A stretch of DNA of 48,799 nt from Ruminococcus sp. (lineage in GTDB: Bacteria > Bacillota > Clostridia > Oscillospirales > Ruminococcaceae): positions 1 through 48,799 of the forward strand of contig JAFXXD010000018.1 in the NCBI GenBank assembly GCA_017542475.1, read 5' to 3'. The notes under the pieces are model-generated. The model searched no databases, had not been told where the DNA came from, and saw only the letters and a list, made by a program, of their open reading frames with translations. Positions 23,947 to 32,716 of this stretch are shown one piece after another. The translations under genes and the position numbers were made by a program. Numbering within the stretch: the stretch's first letter is position 1; each line of letters begins with the position of its first letter.

Positions 23947-24933
23947 ATGGGCATAAAGATACTGGGAATGGGGAGCTACCTTCCCGAACAGACGCTCAAG
24001 AACGACGATTTCACGCGCTTCGTTGAGACTAACGACGAGTGGATACGCACCCGCACGGGCATAGCCGAGAGGCGTATGGCGGGCTGGGAGCCCGTGTGGT
24101 ATATGGGCTCGGAGGCAGCTAAGAAAGCCATTGCGCAGGCGGGTATCTCGCCCGAGGATATCGGGCTCGTCATCGCTACGACGGCTACCAACGACTTCCA
24201 CACCCCGAGCGTTGCCTGCATGGTGCAGAGCGAGACAGGTGCGGTAAATGCCGCCGCGTTCGATATGAACGCCGCGTGCTCGGGCTTTGTTTATGCCTTC
24301 GATACGGCGCACCGCTTCCTCGCGACCGACAGGACTATGAAATACGTGCTCATCGTCGCGGCGGAGGCTCTCTCCCGCTTTCTTGATTTCGGCGACAGGT
24401 CGTCGTGCATCCTCTTCGGAGACGGCGCGGCGGCGGCAGTCGTGGAGTACAGCGACACGCTCTTTACATCGGGTCTCGGCGCTGACGGAAGCGGCGGACG
24501 TCTCCTCTATGCGAGGGCTGTAGGCGTTGCAGAGGAAGTGAAGATAGATTCCGATTTCGACGACGGCTTCCCTGAGAAGCGCCTCCACAAGCTGTATCAG
24601 GACGGCAAGGAGGTATACAAGTTCGCGACAAAGGCTCTGCCGAAGGCGTTCCACCTCGCGGCGGACAAGGCGGGCATTGCTCCCGAGGACATCGACTGGT
24701 TCGTGCCTCATCAGGCTAACGTCCGCATAATAGAGACAGCAGCCAAGAACCTCGGAGCTCCGATGGAGAAGTTCATCGTGACCCTCGACCACTTCGGAAA
24801 CACCTCGAGCGCGTCGATACCGCTCGCGCTGTGCGAATCCGTGGAGAAGGGCATTATCAAACGCGGACAGAAGCTTGCGCTCATAGGCTTCGGAGCAGGT
24901 TTGACCTACGCGGGCGCGGTATTTGAATACTGA
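23947..24933 (+). CDS. fabH: Beta-ketoacyl-ACP synthase III
   Basis: A 328-residue condensing enzyme that starts fatty acid chains from acyl-CoA and malonyl-ACP. The Cys-His-Asn triad is Cys111 in NAACSGF, His255 in VPHQAN and Asn285 in HFGNTSSAS. The C-terminal GFGAGLTYAGAV is typical. AAAGGAG precedes ATG 23947. It is the first gene of the fab/acc operon, with a hairpin repeat in its leader. Confidence 0.96.
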   Translation: MGIKILGMGSYLPEQTLKNDDFTRFVETNDEWIRTRTGIAERRMAGWEPVWYMGSEAAKKAIAQAGISPEDIGLVIATTATNDFHTPSVACMVQSETGAVNAAAFDMNAACSGFVYAFDTAHRFLATDRTMKYVLIVAAEALSRFLDFGDRSSCILFGDGAAAAVVEYSDTLFTSGLGADGSGGRLLYARAVGVAEEVKIDSDFDDGFPEKRLHKLYQDGKEVYKFATKALPKAFHLAADKAGIAPEDIDWFVPHQANVRIIETAAKNLGAPMEKFIVTLDHFGNTSSASIPLALCESVEKGIIKRGQKLALIGFGAGLTYAGAVFEY

Positions 24934-24934
24934 T

Positions 24935-25585
24935 ATGATGTACAGCGACCTCCCCGCCCACTGGAAACGCATATTCGGTCTCGAATGGCAGTCGGTGTGC
25001 GAGGGGAGCAAGGCTATAGCCGCCGTCATCACCGACGCTGACGGGAACATCATCTCCGAGGGACGGAATATGACAGGCGAGCATACCATCCCCAATCCCT
25101 CCGCGGCTCATGCCGAGGCCGAAGCGGTCAGAGGTCTGGACACGGAGAGATTCCCCGACAAGCACAGCTATACGCTCCATGCGGGGCTTGAGCCGTGCGT
25201 GATGTGCATGGGAACGCTCGTTATGGGCGGGATTCGCAATGTCGAAATTGCCGCAAGAGACGATTTCGGCGGAGCAATGCACCTGCTCGGCAAGAGCGAC
25301 TTCACAAGAAGCAAGAATATCCGCGTCACGTGGCTCGATAACGAGCTCGGCGACGTACAGCGGGCGCTCCAGACGATAAGGGAGCTCCTGTACAATACCG
25401 ACAGCGCGAAGCTCAGCCGTATGCTGGCGGACTTCTCCGTGCATAACGCCGCGGGAGTAAGGGCGGCGCAGGATGTGGTCGGGCGCGGGATGTTCAGCGA
25501 TAAACAGCCCTCGGACTACACCGCGGAAGAGGTGGTCGGCGAGGTGCTTAGACTAATAGTCAAATCAAAGGAGGACAACTTATGA
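24935..25585 (+). CDS. Cytidine/deoxycytidylate deaminase-family protein
   Basis: A 216-residue protein with the zinc-dependent nucleoside deaminase fold: HAEAEAV supplies the zinc His and the catalytic Glu, and PCVMCMG the two zinc Cys. About 70 extra C-terminal residues follow the fold. Guanine, cytidine, dCMP and tRNA-adenosine deaminases share these motifs, so the substrate is open. The start is taken as ATG 24935 (ATG 24938 is also possible), just after the fabH stop; no strong ribosome site is visible, so translation is probably coupled. The end overlaps the fabK start by 4 bp (ATGA). A deaminase inside a fatty acid operon is unexpected. Confidence 0.82.
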   Translation: MMYSDLPAHWKRIFGLEWQSVCEGSKAIAAVITDADGNIISEGRNMTGEHTIPNPSAAHAEAEAVRGLDTERFPDKHSYTLHAGLEPCVMCMGTLVMGGIRNVEIAARDDFGGAMHLLGKSDFTRSKNIRVTWLDNELGDVQRALQTIRELLYNTDSAKLSRMLADFSVHNAAGVRAAQDVVGRGMFSDKQPSDYTAEEVVGEVLRLIVKSKEDNL

Positions 25586-26508
25586 AAACACGTATAACCG
25601 AGCTTTTGGGCTGTGAGTACCCGATAATCCAGGGCGGTATGGCTTGGGTAGCCGAGCACACCCTCGCCTCTGCGGTGTCGAATGCGGGCGGTATCGGACT
25701 TATCGCGGGCGGAAGCGCTCCGATAGACTACCTCCGCGACCAGATACGCAAGTGCAAGGAAAAGACAGATAAGCCGTTCGGCGTGAATATAATGCTTATG
25801 AGCCCGAATGCCGATGACCTCGCTCAGCTCTGTATTGACGAGGGCGTGAGAGTTGTCACAACGGGCGCGGGCAACCCCGGCAAGTACATCACCGCGTGGA
25901 AAGAGGCGGGAATAAAGGTCATCCCCGTTGTACCGTCGGTGGCTCTCGCAAAGCGTATGGAGCGCGCGGGCGCTGACGCCGTAGTTGCCGAGGGCACGGA
26001 GAGCGGCGGTCATATCGGCGAGAACACGACGATGTGTCTCGTTCCTCAGGTAGTGGACGCGCTTGAGATACCCGTTATCGCGGCGGGCGGTATCGCTGAC
26101 GGCAGAGGTATGGCGGCGGCATTTATGCTCGGAGCCGAGGGCGTTCAGATAGGTACGCGCTTCCTTGCGTCCGAGGAATGTCAGATACACCCCACGTTCA
26201 AGGAGCTCGTCATCAAGGCGAAGGACACGGACAGCGTAGTTACGGGACGCTACACGGGTCACCCGTGCCGCAACATAAAGACCAAGTTCTCGAAGAAGCT
26301 TGCCAACGGCGAAAAGGACGGCACTCTCTCGCCCGAGGAGTTCGAGCAGATAACGCTCGGCTCGCTCCGCAAGGCTGTCGTTGACGGCAACGTGGACGAG
26401 GGCTCGTTCCTCTGCGGAGCTATCGCGGGAATGGTCAACGAGATTAAACCGTGCAAGGACATCGTCGAGGAGATAATGGCGGGCGCTGAGAAGCTGCTCG
26501 TAAAGTAA
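25582..26508 (+). CDS. fabK: Enoyl-ACP reductase II (FMN-dependent)
   Basis: A 308-residue flavoenzyme of the nitronate monooxygenase-like fold, catalysing the last reduction of each elongation cycle with NAD(P)H and FMN. IIQGGMAWVAE at the N-terminus, GTESGGHIGE and IPVIAAGGIADGRG for FMN phosphate binding, and GAEGVQIGTRFLAS are diagnostic. It is the expected replacement for FabI in this group. AGGAGG precedes ATG 25582, which overlaps the deaminase stop. Confidence 0.95.
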   Translation: MKTRITELLGCEYPIIQGGMAWVAEHTLASAVSNAGGIGLIAGGSAPIDYLRDQIRKCKEKTDKPFGVNIMLMSPNADDLAQLCIDEGVRVVTTGAGNPGKYITAWKEAGIKVIPVVPSVALAKRMERAGADAVVAEGTESGGHIGENTTMCLVPQVVDALEIPVIAAGGIADGRGMAAAFMLGAEGVQIGTRFLASEECQIHPTFKELVIKAKDTDSVVTGRYTGHPCRNIKTKFSKKLANGEKDGTLSPEEFEQITLGSLRKAVVDGNVDEGSFLCGAIAGMVNEIKPCKDIVEEIMAGAEKLLVK

Positions 26509-26521
26509 GGATATAGAATTT

Positions 26522-26615
26522 GTCGTAGGGGCTGCCTTTGGCAGTCCGACAAATCTGTTTATCTGCGGACGCCCGAAGGGCGCCCCTACATAATGGCTAA
26601 CGGCTAATGGCTAAC
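26522..26615. repeat. Paired-hairpin element plus heptamer tract (fabK-fabG gap)
   Basis: GTAGGGGCTGCCTTTGGCAG and the reverse end GGACGCCCGAAGGGCGCCCC are nearly the same as the element at 23830. TAATGGCTAACGGCTAATGG follows at 26592-26611. Confidence 0.75.
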
Positions 26616-26647
26616 AATTACACATCAGAAATACGGAGGGAATATAT

Positions 26648-27388
26648 ATGGCAACAGCGATAATCACAGGCGCTTCACAGGGCATCGGAGCTTGCATCGC
26701 AAGGAGACTGGCTAAGGACGGCTTCGATGTGGCTATCAACCACTATCCCAGCGACGGCGACAAGGAAAAGGCTCTTGCGGTGGCGGAGGAGTGCCGCTCA
26801 TTCGGCGTAAAGGCGGAGTGCTACGCGGCGGACGTCTCCAAGTATGCGGACTGCGAGGCTATGGTGGAGCAGGTCAAGGCTGACTTCGGCACGATAGACG
26901 CTCTCGTGAACAACGCAGGTATCACCAAGGACACCCTCCTCGCGCGCATGACCGAGGATATCTACGACGCTGTAATCGCTGTCAACCAGAAGAGCGTGTA
27001 CAATATGATGAAGCTCGTCTGCGGCGTTATGGGCAAGCAGAGGAGCGGAAAAATCGTCAATGTTTCGTCGGTTGCGGGTCTGTACGGCAACCCCGGACAG
27101 GTCAACTACTCCGCTTCAAAGGCGGCTATCATCGGTATGACAAAGTCGGTAGCCAAGGAATACGGCAAGCGAAACATCACCTGCAACGCCGTAGCTCCAG
27201 GACTTATCCGCACTCCTATGACGGAGGTGCTGTCCGACGAGCTGAAGGCAAAGATGCTTGAGGCGGTAGCTCTCAAGCGCTACGGCGAGCCCGAGGAGAT
27301 AGCCTCCGTGGTATCCTTCCTCGTCTCCGACAACGCGAGCTACATTACGGGTCAGGTCATCGAGATATCGGGAGGACTTTCCATGTAA
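26648..27388 (+). CDS. fabG: 3-oxoacyl-ACP reductase
   Basis: A 246-residue short-chain dehydrogenase that reduces 3-oxoacyl-ACP with NADPH. The dinucleotide site is TGASQGIG (7-14), NNAG follows near 88-91, and the catalytic set is Ser140/141, Tyr154 and Lys158 in YSASK. It ends in ITGQVIEISGGLSM. GGAGGG precedes ATG 26648. Confidence 0.95.
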   Translation: MATAIITGASQGIGACIARRLAKDGFDVAINHYPSDGDKEKALAVAEECRSFGVKAECYAADVSKYADCEAMVEQVKADFGTIDALVNNAGITKDTLLARMTEDIYDAVIAVNQKSVYNMMKLVCGVMGKQRSGKIVNVSSVAGLYGNPGQVNYSASKAAIIGMTKSVAKEYGKRNITCNAVAPGLIRTPMTEVLSDELKAKMLEAVALKRYGEPEEIASVVSFLVSDNASYITGQVIEISGGLSM

Positions 27389-27394
27389 TGCAGG

Positions 27395-27570
27395 CCTTCG
27401 GCTTGCAGAGCTCTGACGGGACGCCGTGGGCGGCGTCCCCTACAAATGCTTGCCGTTGATGTTTCTGTCATTGCGGACGCCAGAAGGGCGCCCCTACAAG
27501 GAAAATTCAAATATATCGCCGTCAGGCGATACCGCAAGCTAATGGCTAAAGGCTAACGGCTAATGGCTTC
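27395..27570. repeat. Paired-hairpin element plus heptamer tract (fabG-fabF gap)
   Basis: GGGACGCCGTGGGCGGCGTC runs into CCCCTACA, followed by GGACGCCAGAAGGGCGCCCC and TACA. GGCTAAAGGCTAACGGCTAA follows at 27545-27564. No coding signal is present. Confidence 0.7.
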
Positions 27571-27604
27571 TCAACAAAAGATTCAGAATACGAAAGGGTA
27601 ATAT

Positions 27605-28861
27605 ATGAGCAGAAGAGTAGTAATAACAGGCATGGGAGCAGTGACTCCCCTCGGCACAGGCGTTGAAAAATTCTGGGAGGGCATAAAGGCAAACAAGATA
27701 GGCTTTTCCTTCATTGATAAATTCGATACGGAGCGTACAGGCGTGAAGATAGCGGGCATAGTCCGCGACTTCAACGAGGAGGACTACTTCGATGTTGAGG
27801 GATGCTTCGACAAGAAGGAGTCCAAGCGCATGGATACGTTCACCAAGTACGCCCTCGTTGCGGCGCATGAAGCGCTCACCGACGCGGGTACGGACTTCTC
27901 CGACCTCGACCCGTACAGAGCAGGCGTTATCGTCGGCTCGGGAATAGGCGGAATCGACCTCACACTCAGCGAGTACGGCAAGTATCTTGAAAAGGGACCC
28001 GGCAGAGTTTCCCCGTTCTATATCCCCATGATGATAAGCAATATGGCAGCGGGAACTATCTCGATGAAGACCGGCTTCCGCGGAGCTAATTTCGACGTAA
28101 CTACAGCCTGCTGCACAGCGACTCACGCTATCGGCGAGGCTTTCCGCAAGATAAAGGACGGCTACCTCGATGCGGCTATCGCCGGAGGTACCGAGAGCAC
28201 GAACGTCGAGTTCACATATGCAGGCTTTTCAAATATGAAGGCGCTCACCAAGAGCGACGACCTCTCACGCGCTTCTATCCCGTTTGACAAGGAGAGAAAC
28301 GGCTTCGTCCTCGGCGAGGGAAGCGGTATCGTTATCCTTGAGGAGTACGAGCACGCAAAGGCTCGCGGAGCTAAGATATATGCGGAGGTTGCCGGCTATG
28401 GTGCTACCTGCGACGGATATCACATGACCTCACCCATGCCTACAGGCGAGGCTTCCGGAATGGGCATGACTCTCGCAATGCAGGAGGCAGGCTTGAAGCC
28501 CTCGGACGTTGACTACATCAACGCGCACGGCACGTCTACGGGTCTGAACGACAAGTACGAGACAGCCGCGATAAAGCTCGCATTCGGCGAGGACGCATAC
28601 AAGGTGAAGATAAGCTCGACCAAGTCGATGACGGGACATCTTCTCGGCGCGGCAGGCGGCATAGAGGCTATCATCTGCGCCAAGACCATTGAGGAGGGAC
28701 TTATCCACGCTACAGTGGGATATAAAGTCCCCGACGAGGAATGTGACCTCGATTACTGCGTAAACGGCAATATTCAGCAGGAGGTACGCGCGGCTCTGTC
28801 GAACTCGCTCGGCTTCGGCGGACACAACGCGACGCTCTGCTTCAAAAAAGTTACAGACTAA
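27605..28861 (+). CDS. fabF: Beta-ketoacyl-ACP synthase II
   Basis: A 418-residue elongating condensing enzyme. Cys169 in TACCTATHAIG is the nucleophile; the two active-site His lie in NAHGTSTGLND and MTGHLLGAAGG. The end NSLGFGGHNATLCF is typical. Length is normal. AAAGGGT precedes ATG 27605. Confidence 0.96.
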   Translation: MSRRVVITGMGAVTPLGTGVEKFWEGIKANKIGFSFIDKFDTERTGVKIAGIVRDFNEEDYFDVEGCFDKKESKRMDTFTKYALVAAHEALTDAGTDFSDLDPYRAGVIVGSGIGGIDLTLSEYGKYLEKGPGRVSPFYIPMMISNMAAGTISMKTGFRGANFDVTTACCTATHAIGEAFRKIKDGYLDAAIAGGTESTNVEFTYAGFSNMKALTKSDDLSRASIPFDKERNGFVLGEGSGIVILEEYEHAKARGAKIYAEVAGYGATCDGYHMTSPMPTGEASGMGMTLAMQEAGLKPSDVDYINAHGTSTGLNDKYETAAIKLAFGEDAYKVKISSTKSMTGHLLGAAGGIEAIICAKTIEEGLIHATVGYKVPDEECDLDYCVNGNIQQEVRAALSNSLGFGGHNATLCFKKVTD

Positions 28862-28873
28862 GGAGAACAGAAG

Positions 28874-29344
28874 ATGAACGAGATATTCGGTATGACCGAC
28901 CTTGACACGATAAGCAGTCTTGCGGACATCATCAACGACAAGGAGCTTTCGGAGATAACCATAACAGAGGGCGGCAGGACTATCACTATCAAGGGAAAGA
29001 AGTGCGTACCCGCGCCCGTTATGGGTATGCCTCCCATGCCCCCGATGGGAGCAGGCGCTCCCGCACCCGCGCAGGAGGCTCCCTCGCCCGCCAAGGACGA
29101 GGCTAACGGCGGCAACATCGTGAAGGCTCCCATAGTCGGCACGTACTACCGCTCGCCCTCGCCAGACAAGCCGCCGTTCGTAAAGATAGGCGACAAGGTC
29201 AAGAAGGGCGACGTGATAATGATAATCGAGTCGATGAAGCTGATGAACGAGGTGCAGTCCGAGTTCGACGGCGTAGTCGAGCGCATACTCGTCACCGACG
29301 GGCAGGCTGTGGAGTTCGACCAGCCCATAATGATAATCAAATGA
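28874..29344 (+). CDS. accB: Acetyl-CoA carboxylase biotin carboxyl carrier protein
   Basis: A 156-residue carrier. A Pro/Ala-rich linker (45-75) follows the N-terminal region, and the biotinyl domain has the biotin Lys122 in IESMKLMNEV. The end PIMIIK is typical. AAGGAG precedes ATG 28874. The stop overlaps the next start by 4 bp (ATGA), so the membrane protein that follows is translationally coupled. Confidence 0.95.
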   Translation: MNEIFGMTDLDTISSLADIINDKELSEITITEGGRTITIKGKKCVPAPVMGMPPMPPMGAGAPAPAQEAPSPAKDEANGGNIVKAPIVGTYYRSPSPDKPPFVKIGDKVKKGDVIMIIESMKLMNEVQSEFDGVVERILVTDGQAVEFDQPIMIIK

Positions 29345-29979
29345 AGCCGTCGGAGCTTAACTACATCACGCAGGATATCATAGACAAGGGCACCTTCAAC
29401 GTCACCTCGCCCGAGATGATGGACGAGGCGCGGCACTACAATATGGACGCTGTCACAAACGCCGCCAAAAAGCGCCGCGTCGATGTTATCACGGGTATTT
29501 GGTTCATCGTGCATCTGCCTCTTCCGCTCATATGGGTGTGCATTATGCTGGCGCAGCGGACGCTTGCCGATATGAGTGCCTACGCCGCGGGTGATTTCGG
29601 GCGGATAATGACCTATGCGGCTATCGCGGCGATGTTTCTCGGACTTGTCGCGTACTACGGACTGTTCGGCTACTACATCATATTCAGGTTCCAGCGCGAC
29701 CCGAAGCTCGTGCTGCTGTGCTCGCTTCCAATTCTTATAACGATGCTGGTCGCACTTATGATTCCCGCGGGTATACTCATAGTCGCAGTAAACGTGATAA
29801 TGGCGTGGTGGTACACCAAGACAGACGAGCAGCTCTCGCAGGAGGCAGGCTATCCCGCGTTCGTGAGGCTGAATGTCACCACCGTCGAGAGTGACGCCCA
29901 CAGCGTGCTCGACCTCACCTACGAAAGCATAAAGGAGCGCACAAAGCACCGCCGTTCGGAGGGCGATGAATTTTTATGA
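29341..29979 (+). CDS. Uncharacterised membrane protein A in the fatty acid operon
   Basis: A 212-residue protein with about four membrane segments (roughly 52-71, 90-116, 123-140 and 142-158). The soluble N-terminus has LNYITQDIIDKGTFNVTSPE, and the C-terminal side EAGYPAFVRLN. The next protein shares the pattern YITxxDIxxxxxNVTSxEM and ExGYPxFxxL, so the two are tandem paralogues. It starts at ATG 29341 inside the end of accB and ends 4 bp into its paralogue. I do not recognise the family. Coupling to accB points to a role at the membrane in fatty acid synthesis or use, but this is inference. Confidence 0.8.
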   Translation: MKPSELNYITQDIIDKGTFNVTSPEMMDEARHYNMDAVTNAAKKRRVDVITGIWFIVHLPLPLIWVCIMLAQRTLADMSAYAAGDFGRIMTYAAIAAMFLGLVAYYGLFGYYIIFRFQRDPKLVLLCSLPILITMLVALMIPAGILIVAVNVIMAWWYTKTDEQLSQEAGYPAFVRLNVTTVESDAHSVLDLTYESIKERTKHRRSEGDEFL

Positions 29980-30683
29980 CGATACAGGACCTCAAATACA
30001 TAACGCCGCTCGATATACAGGCGGCTTACCTCAACGTCACCTCCTCTGAGATGTATGCCGAGGCTAAGGAATTCAACAGGCATATGTACGATATGCAGAG
30101 GAAGCGCTGGAGATTTATGCGCGACTTCTGGGTGATGGTGATATTCAACGTCATTATGCTCGCGCTCGGTATCATCACTGCGCCGAGCTCGTTCACGTCA
30201 CTGCTGTTCTATATTTCGGGCGGCAGAGGACCGCTGGGCTTCACTACGGGCGGAAATATGTTCGTAACGCTGTTTCCCGTGCCGATATATATATTCCTGT
30301 TCGTGTGGCTGATACTGATAAGGAAGATATACGATTCGCGGCTCGTGCTGGTGATAAGCCTTATGCTCTTTCCCGTGAACTACGGCTTCATCGGGCTGAC
30401 GATAGCGAACGTTATCCTCATCGGAGCAATGAACAAGGTCGATAACGAGATAAAGGACGAGGTCGGCTACCCGCACTTCGCGGAGCTCGCACTCTCGTAC
30501 ATACGCGACGAGGAAAACGCCGAGGACGGCGGTATGGAGAGTTGCAGCGAGGACGAGACGACCGACGACCTCATCAGCGAGCGCAGGGAGAACCCATTCG
30601 ACAAGTACCGTACACGCTGGGCTGACGGCGAGGGTCTCCTTCGAGACAGCGACATCGCTGATGCATTGGATTATACGGAATAA
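29976..30683 (+). CDS. Uncharacterised membrane protein B, paralogue of protein A
   Basis: A 235-residue protein with about four membrane segments: after FMRDFW near residue 52, near 95-115, and a pair at 120-150. The N-terminal YITPLDIQAAYLNVTSSEM and the EVGYPHFAELAL segment after the last membrane helix match protein A. An extra acidic tail of about 60 residues follows. Its start overlaps the stop of protein A (ATGA), and the gene closes the first tightly coupled part of the operon. Function unknown. Confidence 0.8.
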   Translation: MTIQDLKYITPLDIQAAYLNVTSSEMYAEAKEFNRHMYDMQRKRWRFMRDFWVMVIFNVIMLALGIITAPSSFTSLLFYISGGRGPLGFTTGGNMFVTLFPVPIYIFLFVWLILIRKIYDSRLVLVISLMLFPVNYGFIGLTIANVILIGAMNKVDNEIKDEVGYPHFAELALSYIRDEENAEDGGMESCSEDETTDDLISERRENPFDKYRTRWADGEGLLRDSDIADALDYTE

Positions 30684-30687
30684 ATTT

Positions 30688-30757
30688 GTAGGGGCGGCGT
30701 TTCGCCGCCCGCCAATGGATGTGTTTTTCTCTGGCGGCGGAACGCCGCCCCTACACA
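30688..30757. repeat. Paired-hairpin element between membrane protein B and fabZ
   Basis: TGTAGGGGCGGCGTTTCGCC and the reverse end GGCGGAACGCCGCCCCTACA are inverted around a short spacer. The inner stem is GGCGGCG instead of the stems used at 23830 and 26522. Confidence 0.75.
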
Positions 30758-30794
30758 AAAGCATTTTCACCATAAAATATGTAAGGAGTAAACT

Positions 30795-31247
30795 ATGTCT
30801 GATATACTTATGAACAAAGAGCAGATAATGGAGGTCATACCTCACCGCGACCCCTTCCTTCTCATTGACGAGATAGTGGATATGGAGGTCGGCGTGAAGG
30901 TACACGCCCGCAAATACATCAAGGAGGACGACTTTTGGTTCAAGGGTCACTTCCCCGATTACCCCGTTACTCCAGGTGTGCTTATGGTGGAGATGCTCGC
31001 ACAGGCGGGAGCTGTATGTATGCTCTCGAAGCCCGAATTCAAGGGCAAGATAGGTCTGTTCGGCGGCATCGACAAGGCGAAGTTCCGCAGGCAGGTAGTC
31101 CCCGGCGACGTGCTCGACCTCGAGGTCGAGATAATCAAGCAGAGAGGACCTGTCGGCACGGGCAAGGCGCTTGCCTCCGTCGGCGGAGAGAGAGCCGTTT
31201 CCTGCGAGATAACCTTTGTCGTAACAGATAGCGACAAGGAGCAGTAA
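30795..31247 (+). CDS. fabZ: 3-hydroxyacyl-ACP dehydratase
   Basis: A 150-residue hot-dog-fold enzyme that dehydrates 3-hydroxyacyl-ACP. IPHRDPFLLIDEI, His52 in GHFPDYPVTPGV and Glu66 in VEMLAQAGAV form the active site. AAGGAG precedes ATG 30795. Confidence 0.95.
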   Translation: MSDILMNKEQIMEVIPHRDPFLLIDEIVDMEVGVKVHARKYIKEDDFWFKGHFPDYPVTPGVLMVEMLAQAGAVCMLSKPEFKGKIGLFGGIDKAKFRRQVVPGDVLDLEVEIIKQRGPVGTGKALASVGGERAVSCEITFVVTDSDKEQ

Positions 31248-31251
31248 CAGA

Positions 31252-31327
31252 AGCTGTAGGGGCTGGCGTCCTCGACAGCCCGCTCTAAATGTGTGAAATG
31301 GGACGCCGAGGACGTCGTCCCCTACAT
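31252..31327. repeat. Paired-hairpin element between fabZ and accC
   Basis: TGTAGGGGCTGGCGTCCTCG and the end GACGTCGTCCCCTACA flank stems built of GGCGTCC and GGACGCC types. It sits just before the accC ribosome site. Confidence 0.7.
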
Positions 31328-31348
31328 TTCAAAGGAGATACATTATAA

Positions 31349-32701
31349 ATGTTCAAAAAAATACTCATCGCCAACAGAGGCGAGATAGCGGTACGCATAA
31401 TCAGAGCCTGCCGCGAGCTCGGCATACGCTGCGTCACGGTGTATTCCACCGCAGACAGAACGTCCCTGCACGCGCAGATCGCCGATGAATCGGTATGCAT
31501 AGGACCTCCCGCGACCAAGGACAGCTACCTCAATATGAATGCTGTCATACAGGCGGCGCACAACGTCGGCGCGGACGCCATACACCCGGGATTCGGCTTC
31601 CTCTCGGAGAACGCGGAGTTTGCGCGTCTGTGCGAGAAAAACGGCATAACCTTCATCGGACCTTCCTACAAGGCGATAGAAATGCTCGGCGACAAGGCGG
31701 CTGCCAAGGAGACTATGGCGGCGGCGGGAGTCCCCGTTATTCCCGGCTCCAAGGGCGCTGTCAAGAGCCTTGCCGAGGCTAAGAAGATAGCCGAGAAGTG
31801 CGGCTACCCCGTGCTCGTTAAGGCTTCCGCAGGAGGCGGCGGACGCGGTATACGCCGCGTGGATTCGCCCAAGGACCTCGAGGCGCAGATGACTGCCGCC
31901 CAGCAGGAGGCACTGAGCTTCTTCGGCGACGATACCGTATATATCGAGAAATTCCTGATAAATCCCCACCATGTCGAGATACAGATGATAGCCGACAGGC
32001 AGGGACACTACATCTACCTCGGCGAGCGCGACTGCTCGATGCAGAGGCGAAATCAGAAGGTGCTCGAGGAGTGCCCGAGCCCTATCGTGGACTGCGAGCT
32101 CCGCAGACAGATGGGCGAGGCGGCTGTGACTGCGGCAAAGCAGTGCGGCTACTACAACGCGGGCACGATAGAGTTCCTTGTGGACGAGAACCGCGACTTC
32201 TACTTTATGGAGATGAATACGCGCATACAGGTCGAGCACCCGATAACCGAGGAGGTAACGGGCTTCGACATCGTAAAGGCGCAGATAGAGATAGCGGCGG
32301 GACTGCCGCTCCACGTTACGCAGAACGACATCAAGATGCGCGGTCACGCGATAGAGTGCCGTATCAACGCGGAGAACCCGAAGCTCAACTTCCGTCCGTC
32401 GCCCGGTACTATAAACGCGCTGTACGTTCCCGGAGGTCCGGGCATACGCATTGACGGCGCGGTATATCAGGGCTACACGATAACGCCGTACTACGATTCG
32501 ATGATAAGCAAGCTCATAGCTCACGGCTCCGACCGCGACGACGCTATCCGCAAGATGCGCTGGGCTCTCTCCGAGTTCATCGTTGACGGCGTGGACACCA
32601 ACATCGACTTCCAGCTTGAGATAATCAAGCAGCCCGAGTTCCTCAGCGGAAACTACGATATAGGCTTCCTCAACAGGTTTGTGGAAAAGAGCAAGAAATA
32701 A
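31349..32701 (+). CDS. accC: Acetyl-CoA carboxylase biotin carboxylase
   Basis: A 450-residue ATP-grasp enzyme that carboxylates biotin on AccB. KILIANRGEIAVRIIRA at the N-terminus, ASAGGGGRGIRRV for ATP, EMNTRIQVEHPITEEVTG for catalysis and GHAIECRINAE are all present. Length is typical. AAAGGAG precedes ATG 31349. Confidence 0.97.
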   Translation: MFKKILIANRGEIAVRIIRACRELGIRCVTVYSTADRTSLHAQIADESVCIGPPATKDSYLNMNAVIQAAHNVGADAIHPGFGFLSENAEFARLCEKNGITFIGPSYKAIEMLGDKAAAKETMAAAGVPVIPGSKGAVKSLAEAKKIAEKCGYPVLVKASAGGGGRGIRRVDSPKDLEAQMTAAQQEALSFFGDDTVYIEKFLINPHHVEIQMIADRQGHYIYLGERDCSMQRRNQKVLEECPSPIVDCELRRQMGEAAVTAAKQCGYYNAGTIEFLVDENRDFYFMEMNTRIQVEHPITEEVTGFDIVKAQIEIAAGLPLHVTQNDIKMRGHAIECRINAENPKLNFRPSPGTINALYVPGGPGIRIDGAVYQGYTITPYYDSMISKLIAHGSDRDDAIRKMRWALSEFIVDGVDTNIDFQLEIIKQPEFLSGNYDIGFLNRFVEKSKK

Positions 32702-32716
32702 GGGGTGACGTAACTG

